Positions 43,086-52,067 of a DNA stretch of 64,000 bases are shown here, piece by piece (the first letter of the stretch is position 1; the number at the start of each line of letters is the position of its first letter). Source of the stretch: Gemmiger sp. An120 (lineage in GTDB: Bacteria; Bacillota; Clostridia; Oscillospirales; Ruminococcaceae); assembly GCF_002160955.1 (NCBI RefSeq), contig NZ_NFLN01000010.1:62001-126000 (forward strand). Direction: 5' to 3'. The translations under genes were made by a program, and so were the position numbers. Below the pieces are notes generated by a model. That model was not told where the DNA came from. It did not search any database and was given only the letters and a program-made list of their open reading frames with translations.

Positions 43086-45434
43086 ATGACACTGGATCAG
43101 TTGCATGTGGGGGAAAGCGGCGTCATCCGGGCCGTAGGCGGCCAAGGGGCGCTGCGGCGGCACTTTTTTGATATGGGGCTCACCCCCGGCACCTGGGTGA
43201 CCCTGCGCAAAACGGCCCCCATGGGGGACCCGGTGGAGCTGGAACTGCGGGGGTATGAACTGACCCTGCGGCTGGCCGACGCCGCCGATATCACCATTGA
43301 AAAGATGGACCTGCCCCTGCGGCGGGAGGCCGGCGCCATCCATCCGGAGGACACCGACCACCCCGGCCACGGCGAGGCGGCATTTGCCCCCCGCAAGGGC
43401 GGCCGGGAGCTGCCGGACGGCGCCCCGCTGACCTTTGCCCTGGCGGGCAACCAGAACTGCGGCAAGACCACCCTGTTCAACCAGCTGACCGGCTCCAACC
43501 AGCATGTGGGCAACTTCCCCGGCGTGACGGTGGACCGGAAGGACGGCCAGATCCGCAAGCATCCGGAGGCCACGGTGGTGGACCTGCCGGGCATCTATTC
43601 CCTGTCCCCCTACTCCAACGAGGAGATCGTGACCCGGGATTTTCTGATCGGGCAGCATCCCCAGGGCATCATCAACATTGTGGACGCCACCAACATCGAA
43701 CGCAATCTGTACCTGACCCTGCAGCTGATCGAGCTGGACATCCCCATGGTGCTGGCGCTGAACATGATGGACGAGGTGCGCAGCGGCGGCGGCACCATCC
43801 TGGTGAACCGGCTGGAGGCGGAACTGGGCATCCCGGTGGTGCCCATCAGCGCCGCCAAGAATGAAGGCATCGACGAGCTGATTGCCCATGCCCTGCTGGT
43901 GGCCCGCCAGCAGCAGAAGCCCGGGCGGCTGGATTTCTGTTCCGGCGCGGTACACCGGTGCATCCACGCTATCAGCCACCTGATTGAAGACCACGCCGAG
44001 CGTGCGCAGGTTCCGCCCCGGTTCGCCGCCACCAAGCTGGTGGAGGGCGACGCGCCCATGCTGGAAAAGCTGGCCCTGAGCACCAACGAGAAGGAGCTCA
44101 TGGAGCACGCCATCACCGAGATGGAGGACGAACTGGGCACCGACCGGGAGGCCGCTCTGGCCGATATGCGGTACAGCTTTATTGAACAGCTGTGCGTCCA
44201 CACGGTGGTCAAGCCGGCGGAAAGCAAGGAAAAGGCCCGCAGCGTGGCCATGGACAAGGTGCTGACCAACAAATACCTGGCCCTGCCCATCTTCCTGGCC
44301 ATCATGGGCTTTGTGTTCTGGGCCACCTTCGGGCCGGTGGGCAGCACCCTGAGCGATCTGTTCAGCGCGGGGATTGACTGGGTCACCGCCCGGTGCAGCG
44401 ACGCATTGATCGCTTATGGCATCAACCCGGTGGTGCACAGCCTGGTGATCGACGGCATCTTTGCCGGCGTGGGCAGCGTGCTAAGCTTCCTGCCCCTGAT
44501 CGTGGTGCTGTTCTTCTTCCTGTCTTTGCTGGAGGATTCCGGCTACATGGCCCGGGTGGCTTTCGTCATGGACAAGCTGCTGCGCAAGCTGGGTCTGAGC
44601 GGCCGCAGCTTTGTGCCCATGCTGATCGGTTTCGGCTGCAGCGTGCCCGCCATCATGGCCACCCGCACCCTGTCCAGCGAACGGGACCGGAAGATGACCA
44701 TTCTGCTGACCCCCTTCATGAGCTGCAGCGCCAAAATCCCCATCTACGCCATGTTCACCGCCGCTTTCTTTGCCAAATTCCAGGCGGGGGTGATGATCGG
44801 GCTGTACCTGCTGGGCATCCTGGTGGGTGTGGTGTTCAGCCTGATCCTGAAAGCCACCGTTTTCAAGGGCGAACCGGTGCCTTTTGTGATGGAGCTGCCC
44901 AACTACCGGCTGCCCAGCGCCAAAAACGTGGGCCAGCTGATCTGGGACAAGGCCAAGGATTTTCTGACCCGCGCCTTTACCGTGATCTTCCTGGCGTCCA
45001 TCCTGATCTGGTTTTTGCAGACCTTTGACGCCCGGCTGAACGTGGTCACCGACTCGTCCCAGAGCCTGCTGGCCATGCTGGGCGGGCTGCTGGCCCCGCT
45101 GTTTGCCCCCCTGGGCTTCGGCGACTGGCGGGTGGCCACCGCGCTGGTCACCGGCTTTACCGCCAAGGAGGCGGTGGTCAGCAACCTGGCGGTGCTCACC
45201 GGCTCCACCATGGCCACCCTGCCCCAGAACCTGAGCAGCCTGTTTACCCCCTTCACCGCCTTTGTGTTCCTGGTGTTCACCCTGCTGTACACCCCCTGCG
45301 TGGCGGCCATCGCCGCCGTGCGCCGGGAGATGGGCAGCGTCCGGGCCGCGCTGGTTGTGGTGGTGGAACAGTGCGCCATCGCCTGGGTGGTGGCGTTCCT
45401 GGTGCGCTGTATCGGGATGCTTTTCATCGGATAA
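43086..45434 (+). CDS. feoB: Ferrous iron transporter, FeoA-FeoB fusion
   Basis: A 782-residue protein. Residues 1-75 are a FeoA SH3-like domain (HFFDMGLTPGTWVTL), then a linker rich in His/Glu/Asp (about 80-110). The FeoB G domain has G1 GNQNCGKT (about 121-128), DLPGIYSLSPYS and NMMDE, followed by a polytopic permease with the Gate motifs GFGCSVPAIMATR and FMSCSAKIPIYA. It imports Fe2+ using GTP. FeoA is more often a separate gene; here it is joined in frame without a stop. ATG 43086 has GGAGGA upstream. A FeoB-associated Cys-rich protein follows. Confidence 0.95.
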   Translation: MTLDQLHVGESGVIRAVGGQGALRRHFFDMGLTPGTWVTLRKTAPMGDPVELELRGYELTLRLADAADITIEKMDLPLRREAGAIHPEDTDHPGHGEAAFAPRKGGRELPDGAPLTFALAGNQNCGKTTLFNQLTGSNQHVGNFPGVTVDRKDGQIRKHPEATVVDLPGIYSLSPYSNEEIVTRDFLIGQHPQGIINIVDATNIERNLYLTLQLIELDIPMVLALNMMDEVRSGGGTILVNRLEAELGIPVVPISAAKNEGIDELIAHALLVARQQQKPGRLDFCSGAVHRCIHAISHLIEDHAERAQVPPRFAATKLVEGDAPMLEKLALSTNEKELMEHAITEMEDELGTDREAALADMRYSFIEQLCVHTVVKPAESKEKARSVAMDKVLTNKYLALPIFLAIMGFVFWATFGPVGSTLSDLFSAGIDWVTARCSDALIAYGINPVVHSLVIDGIFAGVGSVLSFLPLIVVLFFFLSLLEDSGYMARVAFVMDKLLRKLGLSGRSFVPMLIGFGCSVPAIMATRTLSSERDRKMTILLTPFMSCSAKIPIYAMFTAAFFAKFQAGVMIGLYLLGILVGVVFSLILKATVFKGEPVPFVMELPNYRLPSAKNVGQLIWDKAKDFLTRAFTVIFLASILIWFLQTFDARLNVVTDSSQSLLAMLGGLLAPLFAPLGFGDWRVATALVTGFTAKEAVVSNLAVLTGSTMATLPQNLSSLFTPFTAFVFLVFTLLYTPCVAAIAAVRREMGSVRAALVVVVEQCAIAWVVAFLVRCIGMLFIG

Positions 45435-45449
45435 ACGGAGGTTTTTTAT

Positions 45450-45602
45450 ATGGGTACCTGGATTGTTCTGGGCGTTGTGATTGTGGCGGCCATTGCCGCG
45501 CTGGTTTTTATCTGCAAAAACGGCGGCTGGGGCGGCTGCGGCGGTGACTGCGCCCACTGCGCCGGCTGCGACGCACAGAAAAAGCAACAGAACGGGCAGT
45601 AA
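45450..45602 (+). CDS. FeoB-associated Cys-rich membrane protein
   Basis: A 50-residue protein. One N-terminal helix (residues 4-21, WIVLGVVIVAAIAALVFI) is followed by a Cys-rich tail with CKNGGWGGCGGDCAHCAGC. This is the pattern of the small proteins found beside feoB in clostridia, thought to take part in iron handling. GGAGG lies 10 bases before ATG 45450, and the stop is at 45600-45602. Last gene of the feo unit. Confidence 0.85.
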   Translation: MGTWIVLGVVIVAAIAALVFICKNGGWGGCGGDCAHCAGCDAQKKQQNGQ

Positions 45603-45615
45603 CCGCCCATACACA

Positions 45616-45649
45616 AGCCCGCCGGAGCGTTGGCTCCGGCGGGCTTTTT
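45616..45649 (+). terminator. Terminator of the feo operon
   Basis: AGCCCGCCGGAGC (45616-45628), GTTG loop, GCTCCGGCGGGCT (45633-45645), then a T run. Confidence 0.93.
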
Positions 45650-45735
45650 CGTCGCATTTTTGTCCTCTATTGGCGTACATTTGTAACTTGAGTGAATCCA
45701 CACGGGTGCGGGCGGCTCATTTTTGTGCAAAAGCC

Positions 45736-45768
45736 GCACTGTACCACAGTGCCGAAATAGAGTATAAT
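45736..45768 (+). promoter_or_regulatory. serC promoter with overlapping inverted repeat
   Basis: TATAAT at 45763-45768 is the -10. At the -35 position lies a perfect inverted repeat, GCACTG (45736-45741), TACCA, CAGTGC (45747-45752), instead of a good TTGACA. It could be an operator for serine-dependent control. Confidence 0.5.
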
Positions 45769-45813
45769 ACTCTGTATAAACCGCCGCGAGGCGAAAAAAA
45801 GGAGAGTTTGATC

Positions 45814-46896
45814 ATGGCACGAGTGTACAACTTCAGCGCAGGCCCTTCCATGCTGCCCGAACCGGTCCTGGAGATCGCACGGGATCAGCTGCTGGAATAC
45901 GGATGTTCCGGCCAGTCCGTCATGGAGATGAGCCATCGAAGCAGTACCTTCGATGCCATCATCAAGGACACCGAAGCGGCGCTGCGCCGGGTGCTGAACA
46001 TTCCGGACAACTACAAGGTAGGCTTTATCCAGGGCGGCGCCTCCACCCAGTTCGCGATGGTGCCGATGAACCTGATGACCACCGGCCACGCCGACTACAT
46101 TGTTACCGGCAACTTCTCGAACCGGGCCGCCAAGGAGGCCGCCAAGTTCGGCCAGGTGGACGTGGTAGCCTCCAGCAAGGACAAGAACTTCACCTACATT
46201 CCCGACCCGGACACCATCGCCTATACCCCGGGCGCCAGCTACGTGCATATCTGCGAGAACAACACCATCTTCGGCACCCGCTACACCAAGCTGCCCCAGG
46301 TGCCCGGCGTACCGCTGGTGGCAGATATGTCCAGCTGCATCCTGAGCCGTCCCACCGATGTGAGCCAGTACGGGCTGATCTACTTCGGCGTGCAGAAGAA
46401 CGTAGCCCCCGCCGGCATGGCCATTGCCATCGTGCGGGAGGATCTGCTGGGCAACGCGGGCCCCGCGGTGCCGGATATGCTCAACTACAAGACCCTGATC
46501 GACGCGGACAGCATGTACAACACCCCGCCCTGCTGGTGCATCTACATGACCGGCCTGGTGCTGGACTGGATCGAGAACCAGGTGGGCGGTCTGGCCGAGA
46601 TGGAAAAGCGCAACAACGCCAAGGCGGCGGTACTGTACGATTATCTGGACAGCCAGGAGTTCTACAAAAATCCGGTGGAAAAGGAATTCCGCAGCATCAT
46701 GAACGTGACCTTTACCAGCCCCACCCCCGAGCTGGACAAGAAATTCTGCGCCGAAGCCGCAGCCGCCGGGTTCGTGAACCTGAAGGGCCACCGTCTGGTG
46801 GGCGGCATGCGCGCCTCCATCTACAACGCCATGCCTGCTGAGGGCGTGGCCAAGCTGGTGCAGTTCATGGAAGACTTCCGCAAGGCAAACGCGTAA
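45814..46896 (+). CDS. serC: Phosphoserine aminotransferase
   Basis: A 360-residue PLP enzyme that makes 3-phosphoserine from 3-phosphohydroxypyruvate and glutamate. YNFSAGPSMLPEPVL at the N-terminus, SHRSSTFDAI, GGASTQFAMVPMNL, and Lys195 in YFGVQKNVAPAG for PLP are family landmarks; GHRLVGGMRASIYNAM ends the protein. AAAGGAGAG precedes ATG 45814. serA follows by 71 bases. The phosphatase serB is not in the window. Confidence 0.96.
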   Translation: MARVYNFSAGPSMLPEPVLEIARDQLLEYGCSGQSVMEMSHRSSTFDAIIKDTEAALRRVLNIPDNYKVGFIQGGASTQFAMVPMNLMTTGHADYIVTGNFSNRAAKEAAKFGQVDVVASSKDKNFTYIPDPDTIAYTPGASYVHICENNTIFGTRYTKLPQVPGVPLVADMSSCILSRPTDVSQYGLIYFGVQKNVAPAGMAIAIVREDLLGNAGPAVPDMLNYKTLIDADSMYNTPPCWCIYMTGLVLDWIENQVGGLAEMEKRNNAKAAVLYDYLDSQEFYKNPVEKEFRSIMNVTFTSPTPELDKKFCAEAAAAGFVNLKGHRLVGGMRASIYNAMPAEGVAKLVQFMEDFRKANA

Positions 46897-46967
46897 AAAC
46901 CGTGAAAAGTTCGGCGGCGCCGATTGACAGCCCGGCGCCGCCGTCATACTATAAAGGAGTGTGGATC

Positions 46968-48131
46968 ATGTATACCATCAAGACCCTCAACAGCATTTCG
47001 GCCGCCGGTCTTGGGCGGCTTTCGGCCAATCTGTTCCGTGTGGACAACGACTGCGAAGAGCCCCAGGGCATCCTGGTGCGCAGCGCCAAGATGCACGATA
47101 TGCCCCTGCCCGGCAGCCTGCTGGCCATCGCCCGGGCGGGCGCCGGTGTGAACAACATCCCGCTGGACAAGTGCAGCGAACAGGGCATTGTGGTATTCAA
47201 CACCCCGGGCGCCAACAGCAACGCGGTGGCGGAGCTGGCGGTGGGCGGCCTGGTGCTGGCCAGCCGCAACCTGGCCCCGGCGCTGGCCTGGGCCGCCGGG
47301 CTGAAAGGCCAGGGCGACGCGGTGGGCGCGCTGGTGGAAAAGGGCAAAAGCCAGTTTGTGGGCCCGGAACTGCGGGGCAAGACCCTGGGCGTGATCGGCC
47401 TGGGCGCCATCGGCGTCAAGGTGGCCAACGCGGCGGTGCATCTGGGCATGGATGTGTACGGCTATGACCCCTACATCTCGGTGGAGGCCGCCTGGAATCT
47501 GAGCCGGAGTGTTGTACACTGCGTAAACCTCAACGATATTATTACAAAATGTGATTATATCACCCTGCATCTGCCCCTGAACGCCCAGACCCGCGGTTTC
47601 CTGAACGGCAACACGCTGGCCAGCTGCAAGCAGGGCGTGCGGGTGCTGAACTTCGCCCGGGGCGAGCTGGTGGACAACGCCGCCATGCTCAGCGCGCTGG
47701 AACAGGGCAAGGTGGCCACCTACGTGACCGACTTCCCCTGCGAGGAACTGCTGGGCGTGCCCGGCGTGGTGGCCCTGCCCCATCTGGGCGCCTCCACCCC
47801 CGAGAGCGAGGACAACTGCGCCGTGATGGCCGCCGAAGAGATCGCGGATTACCTGCTCAACGGCAACATCACCAACAGCGTAAACCTGCCCAACGTAAGC
47901 CAGCCCCGGGCCGCGGGGCGACGCATCTGCGTGATCCACAAGAACGAACCCGGCCTGATCAGCGCCATCACGGCGGTGACCACCCAGGCCGGCCTGAACA
48001 TCGAGAACATGGTGAACAAGAGCAAAAAGGAAATGGCCTACACCATGCTGGACGCCACCGGCCCCATCGGCCGGGATCTGGAACAGCAGATGGCCGCCAT
48101 TCCGGCCGTGGTGCGGGTGCGCATCCTGTAA
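46968..48131 (+). CDS. serA: D-3-phosphoglycerate dehydrogenase
   Basis: A 387-residue NAD-dependent dehydrogenase, the first step from glycolysis to serine. ARAGAGVNNIP and TPGANSNAVAELAVG open the substrate domain. GVIGLGAIGVKVAN is the Rossmann motif, NFARGELVD has the substrate Arg, and LPHLGASTPESEDN the catalytic His. The final 75 residues form an ACT domain (NEPGLISAITAVTTQAGLNI). This is the short form without the intervening domain. GGAG precedes ATG 46968. Confidence 0.96.
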   Translation: MYTIKTLNSISAAGLGRLSANLFRVDNDCEEPQGILVRSAKMHDMPLPGSLLAIARAGAGVNNIPLDKCSEQGIVVFNTPGANSNAVAELAVGGLVLASRNLAPALAWAAGLKGQGDAVGALVEKGKSQFVGPELRGKTLGVIGLGAIGVKVANAAVHLGMDVYGYDPYISVEAAWNLSRSVVHCVNLNDIITKCDYITLHLPLNAQTRGFLNGNTLASCKQGVRVLNFARGELVDNAAMLSALEQGKVATYVTDFPCEELLGVPGVVALPHLGASTPESEDNCAVMAAEEIADYLLNGNITNSVNLPNVSQPRAAGRRICVIHKNEPGLISAITAVTTQAGLNIENMVNKSKKEMAYTMLDATGPIGRDLEQQMAAIPAVVRVRIL

Positions 48132-48164
48132 AGCCGATTGCCTGTTCACCGGAAAGTGTGAACT

Positions 48165-48866
48165 GTGCAAGACGAATCCAACATACGGCCACGGGCCAAA
48201 AAGCGCTGGCTGGTGCTGCTGGTTCTCCCCCCGGCGGCACTGGCTGCGCTTGGCCTGATCTTCTGGGGCCAGCTGCGGGGGCTTACCGCCGCCGAGCTGC
48301 TGAACTATCTGCCCGCCAGCGTGCCGCTGGCCGCCCTTTCCCTGATCGGGCTGCACGGGCTGAAATCCCTGAGCCTGGTGTTTCCGCTGGCGGTGCTGCA
48401 GGTGGCGGGCGGTCTGCTGCTGCCCACCGGCTGGGCCTTTGCGGTGAACCTGGCGGGCATGCTGGTCAGCCTGTCCCTGCCCTACGGGGTGGGGCGCTTT
48501 ACCGGCAACCAGCTGTGGCGCTGGCTTTGTGCCCGGTTTCCCCGGATACAGGCCATCGAGCGGTTTGAAGCCGGCAACAACCTGCTGTTTGCCGCCATCC
48601 TGCGGCTGGTGGATGTGCTGCCCTTTGACCTGGTAAGCTGGTATCTGGGCAGCACCGGCGTGGCCTACGGGCCTTATCTGGCCGGTTCGGTGATCGGCAA
48701 CCTGGCCGACATGGTCATGAACACCTGGCTTGGCATCGCGCTCAGCGACGGGCTGGACTGGCGGCAGCTGCTGCTGTGGCTGGTGCTCAAGATCATCAGC
48801 CTGCTGGCCGCCCGCGCGCTGAACCGCCGGGTAAACGAGCGCTGCCGCAAACCCACTGAAACATGA
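48165..48866 (+). CDS. VTT/TVP38 (DedA-like) family membrane protein
   Basis: A 233-residue protein with about five to six helices. VFPLAVLQVAGGLLLPTGWAFAVNL, quoted here by its ends VFPLAVLQ and GWAFAVNL, and GRFTGNQLWRW followed by AAILRLVDVLPFDLVSWYLGST match the VTT domain with its re-entrant loop. Such proteins include lipid scramblases and flippases of the DedA superfamily; the substrate is unknown. GTG 48165 is the start, 33 bases after serA, with GGAAAG upstream. It probably shares the serC-serA transcript, though no serine link is evident. Confidence 0.82.
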   Translation: MQDESNIRPRAKKRWLVLLVLPPAALAALGLIFWGQLRGLTAAELLNYLPASVPLAALSLIGLHGLKSLSLVFPLAVLQVAGGLLLPTGWAFAVNLAGMLVSLSLPYGVGRFTGNQLWRWLCARFPRIQAIERFEAGNNLLFAAILRLVDVLPFDLVSWYLGSTGVAYGPYLAGSVIGNLADMVMNTWLGIALSDGLDWRQLLLWLVLKIISLLAARALNRRVNERCRKPTET

Positions 48867-48867
48867 A

Positions 48868-48899
48868 AACGGAACTGCCTGCGGGCAGTTCCGTTTTTT
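48868..48899. terminator. Bidirectional terminator between the VTT gene and the sulfatase
   Basis: AACGGAACTGCC (48868-48879) and GGCAGTTCCGTT (48884-48895), then T6 on the plus strand. A-rich bases before the stem serve the minus strand less well. Confidence 0.88.
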
Positions 48900-48914
48900 G
48901 TCTGTCGGTGCCGG

Positions 48915-50378
48915 TTATGGCTCCGTCTGATATTTGGGGCTGTCGGCATAGACAGGCCGACCCCCGGAATAGACGCCCGGGCGGCGCATCTGGCCAAAGC
49001 CGGTCACCGCTTCCCGGCATCCGTCCACCGCCGGGTCGGCGTAGGTGCAGTACCAGTTCTGCAGCCGGTCCAGCATCCGGGCCTGGATCTCCGCGTACTC
49101 CGGGCGGCCGGCCAGGTTCTCCCGCTCGCCCGGGTCCCGGGCCAGGCAATAGAGTTCGTGGGGGCCGTAGGGGTAGCGGTGGATGTACTTCCACTCCCGG
49201 TTGCGGATCATCCGGCTGCTGCCGTACTCATCCAGAATCACCACATGGTTGTCCGCCTCGGCGCCGTTCACCAGCACGTCGGCAAAGCTGTGCCCCGGCA
49301 GGTCGGCGGGCAGGTCGCCCCGCAGGTCCAGCAGCTCGTTCAGGGTCTGGATGATGTCGTAATGGCTGCACATGCTTTCGGTGACCCGGCCTGCCCGGAC
49401 ATGGCCCGGCCAGCGGGCGATAAAGGGCACCTTGACCGCCGTGTCGAACAGATTGAACGGGAAGGTGCCGTTGCCCTTGCCCCAGATGCCGTGATGACCC
49501 ATGTTCATGCCGTTGTCGGCGGTGAAGATCACCAGGGTGTTTTCCGCCTGGCCCCGTTCTTCCAGCCGGTCCAGCAGCCGGCCCACCCCCGCGTCCATGG
49601 CCGTGACCGCCGCGTAATACCCCCGCAGCAGCCGTTTGCGCTCCTCCCCGGTGCCCCCGGGGGCGGTGGGGATGCGGTCGGGGTGCAGCGGCTCGTCCGG
49701 GGTGGCGGTAAAGGCGCAGTTCCGGTACAGGTCGATGTATTCCTTCGGGTGCTGATCCTCATCCCAGGGGTCGTGGGGCGCGGTATAGTGCACGCTGATA
49801 TAGAAGGGATTTTCGCTGCCGGACAGCGCATCCAGATACTCCAGCGCCCGCTCGGTAATCAGGTCGGTGATGTAGCGGCTTTCAAAGTGCAGCGTTCCGT
49901 TTTCCACCACGTCCGCCCGGTTGTACAGGCAGCCGCCCTGGCCGATGGTGTACCAGTGGGAAAACCCGTGCTGGGGATGCAGGCTGTCCCCCAGGTGCCA
50001 CTTGCCCGCCAGCGCGCAGGTATACCCCTGCCGGGCCAGCAGGTCCGGGTAGGTAACCAGCCCCTCCAGATACCGGACGGGCCGGTCCTCGCTGGCAAAA
50101 TAGGGATCGCCTGCCTGTTCCCCCAGCGCCTGCCGGTCCAGGCTGCCGCTGCGGATCCAGTCGTGCACCCCGTGCTGGGAGGGAATGCGGCCGGTCAGGA
50201 TGGAGGCCCGGGCCGGGCTGCACACCGGCGAAGCACAGAAGAAATTCTCAAACCGGGTGCCCTGCGCCGCCAGCCGGTCCAGGTTGGGGGTGTGGATGTC
50301 GGTGTTGCCGGCGCAGCGCAGCGCCCAGGCACCCTGGTCGTCGGTCAGAATAAACAGCAGATTGGGTCGTTGTTTCAT
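48915..50378 (-). CDS. Sulfatase (type I, cysteine-type)
   Basis: A 487-residue sulfatase. LLFILTDDQG binds Ca2+ (Asp13, Asp14). Cys53 in PVCSPARAS is the residue turned into formylglycine; the CxPxR motif is intact. LAGKWHLGD and TADNGMNMGHHGIWGKG are further active-site blocks. It has no signal peptide, so it should act in the cytosol on an imported sulfated sugar. A maturase (anSME) is needed and is not in the window. It is last in the operon permease-permease-binding protein-sulfatase, behind an intergenic hairpin. The exact sulfate position hydrolysed cannot be told. Confidence 0.88.
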   Translation of the reverse strand: MKQRPNLLFILTDDQGAWALRCAGNTDIHTPNLDRLAAQGTRFENFFCASPVCSPARASILTGRIPSQHGVHDWIRSGSLDRQALGEQAGDPYFASEDRPVRYLEGLVTYPDLLARQGYTCALAGKWHLGDSLHPQHGFSHWYTIGQGGCLYNRADVVENGTLHFESRYITDLITERALEYLDALSGSENPFYISVHYTAPHDPWDEDQHPKEYIDLYRNCAFTATPDEPLHPDRIPTAPGGTGEERKRLLRGYYAAVTAMDAGVGRLLDRLEERGQAENTLVIFTADNGMNMGHHGIWGKGNGTFPFNLFDTAVKVPFIARWPGHVRAGRVTESMCSHYDIIQTLNELLDLRGDLPADLPGHSFADVLVNGAEADNHVVILDEYGSSRMIRNREWKYIHRYPYGPHELYCLARDPGERENLAGRPEYAEIQARMLDRLQNWYCTYADPAVDGCREAVTGFGQMRRPGVYSGGRPVYADSPKYQTEP

Positions 50379-50405
50379 AGATTTGGCCTCGTTGTTTTTA
50401 CAGAT

Positions 50406-50437
50406 AAGGGCCGGCAGCCCGCGGGCTGCCGGCCCTT
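50406..50437 (-). promoter_or_regulatory. Perfect palindrome between the binding-protein and sulfatase genes
   Basis: AAGGGCCGGCAGCCC (50406-50420), GC, GGGCTGCCGGCCCTT (50423-50437). A very stable 15-bp RNA stem without a T run. Such hairpins often protect the upstream mRNA, keeping the binding protein more abundant than downstream products. Confidence 0.65.
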
Positions 50438-50456
50438 GCCGGTCATGGTTTCCGGA

Positions 50457-51995
50457 TCAGCCTGCCGCAAACTGGGTCAGCTGGTTGTTCACCTCCGCCA
50501 CCAGGGCTTCGGCGCCGTTGGCGTTCAGGGCATCCAGGAATTTGGGGATATACTCGGCCGGATCCACCGAGCCGGTTTCCAGCGAGGGGGCATATTCGCT
50601 GATCACGTTGGTCAGGGCCGCCACCTGGGTCTCCACCGGTACCGCGTCAAAGGTAAAGCCGTTGTTGGGCGAGATGATGGCGGAATCGTTGTAGGCCTTG
50701 AACAGTTCTTCAATGTTGTCGGGGTAGCTGATATCCCACTTCTGATTGAAGGGGGTGCCGAACTGCCAGCCGTAGGTGTAGTCGTAGCCGTTATCGGTCA
50801 GGGTGCCGCCCATGGTCTTGTCCACCTGGTTGTCGCCCACGGCGCTGTGGTGCGTACCCTCGATGCCGTGGCGGATCAGGGTGCCCACATACTCGTCGGT
50901 GTTCAGCAGGTTGATGAACTCCAGCGCCTTCTCGGGATGTTCGCTGGCCGAAGAGATCGCCAGCAGGCCGCCCATGGCGCTGCGGGTTTCAAACAGGGGG
51001 TCCATCAGGGGCACAAAGCCCACGCCGTGGCCGCTGGAGGCGGTCATGGATTCCGCGGTGCCGGGTGCGTACTGGATAAAGTAGGAGAACAGCGCGCCGT
51101 TGTTGAAATCGTTGTCCCGGTTGGCGGTATCACTGTCGTAGTTGACCGGATCGCCGCCCAGGTACCCGGCCTGGTTCCAGCCGCGCACGGTCTGGCAGTA
51201 GTTCATATACTCCTCACTGGCGTACTGGTTGAACACCGCCTGGTCCTTCATATCGGCAAAATTGCTGAACTGGGGCACCGCGCCCGCGGCGGGCAGCTGG
51301 GGATTGCCGGTGAGGGACTCATAGGGGGCAGCCATGGGCCAGGCGTTGGTCAGGCCGGAAACGCCCACCACGTTTTTGCCCTCGGCTTTGCTCTTGGCCG
51401 CCACAGTTTCCAGCACCTTGGTGTAGTCTTCCAGGCTCTTGACCGCGCTCATGTCAATGCCGTAGGCCTCGGCCATATCGCTGTTGTAGACGATACCGCC
51501 CTGCCAGCCCATCTCCTTGTAGGAGGGCACGCCGTAGATGGAGCCGTTCACGCGGACGGCGTTCCACTCGGCCTCGGGGATGAACTCCCAGGTTTCCTTG
51601 GCGTACTGGGGCAGCAGTTCGGTGATGTCCAGGAACGCGTCCTTGCCGGTGAACTGCAGGTAATCGGTGGTCCAGTTGGAGGTAAAGCAGATATCGAAGT
51701 ATTCGCCCGCGTTGATCAGGTTGGGCATCTTCTCCTTGTAGTCCGGGTTGGCCATGACCTTGTAGTCGATCTCCACCCCGATCTTCTCGCGGGTGTACTC
51801 GTTCAGCGCCTGGATGACCTTGTCGGTATCGGCGGCCACCGGGTTGATGGACATATACCAGGTGAGGGTGGTGATATCGCCGTCGCCGGACGGGGCGGAA
51901 CCGCCGGCGGGAGCCCCGCCGCAGCCCGCCAGCAGACCGGCGGCCAGCGCGGCGGACACACCCAGCGCCGCCATGCGTTTCATGGTATTTTTCAT
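50457..51995 (-). CDS. ABC transporter carbohydrate-binding lipoprotein (LplA/YtcQ type)
   Basis: A 512-residue solute-binding lipoprotein. The signal MKRMAALGVSAALAAGLLAGC ends in the acylated Cys, followed by a Gly/Ser/Pro linker. The mature part begins TTLTWYMSINPVAADTDKV and carries DICFTSNWTTDY, SIYGVPSYKEMGWQGG and EHPEKALEFINLLNTDE. Size and C-terminal FDAVPVETQVAAL resemble the large LplA-like binding proteins (DUF3502-containing) for oligosaccharides. It is third in the operon after two permeases. Sequence alone does not fix the ligand; the sulfatase and fucosidase context suggests a sulfated, fucosylated glycan. Confidence 0.88.
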   Translation of the reverse strand: MKNTMKRMAALGVSAALAAGLLAGCGGAPAGGSAPSGDGDITTLTWYMSINPVAADTDKVIQALNEYTREKIGVEIDYKVMANPDYKEKMPNLINAGEYFDICFTSNWTTDYLQFTGKDAFLDITELLPQYAKETWEFIPEAEWNAVRVNGSIYGVPSYKEMGWQGGIVYNSDMAEAYGIDMSAVKSLEDYTKVLETVAAKSKAEGKNVVGVSGLTNAWPMAAPYESLTGNPQLPAAGAVPQFSNFADMKDQAVFNQYASEEYMNYCQTVRGWNQAGYLGGDPVNYDSDTANRDNDFNNGALFSYFIQYAPGTAESMTASSGHGVGFVPLMDPLFETRSAMGGLLAISSASEHPEKALEFINLLNTDEYVGTLIRHGIEGTHHSAVGDNQVDKTMGGTLTDNGYDYTYGWQFGTPFNQKWDISYPDNIEELFKAYNDSAIISPNNGFTFDAVPVETQVAALTNVISEYAPSLETGSVDPAEYIPKFLDALNANGAEALVAEVNNQLTQFAAG

Positions 51996-52067
51996 AACGT
52001 GCCTCCTTGAAAATGTATATCCTTGTTTATGGCCCGCCCCGGCGGGACAGACCGGATGAACTGGTTT

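Noticed and set aside
49158-52010. Plus-strand open frame of about 950 codons opposite the sulfatase and binding-protein genes.
   Set aside because: Crosses two well-supported minus-strand genes and their intergenic hairpin; no motifs.
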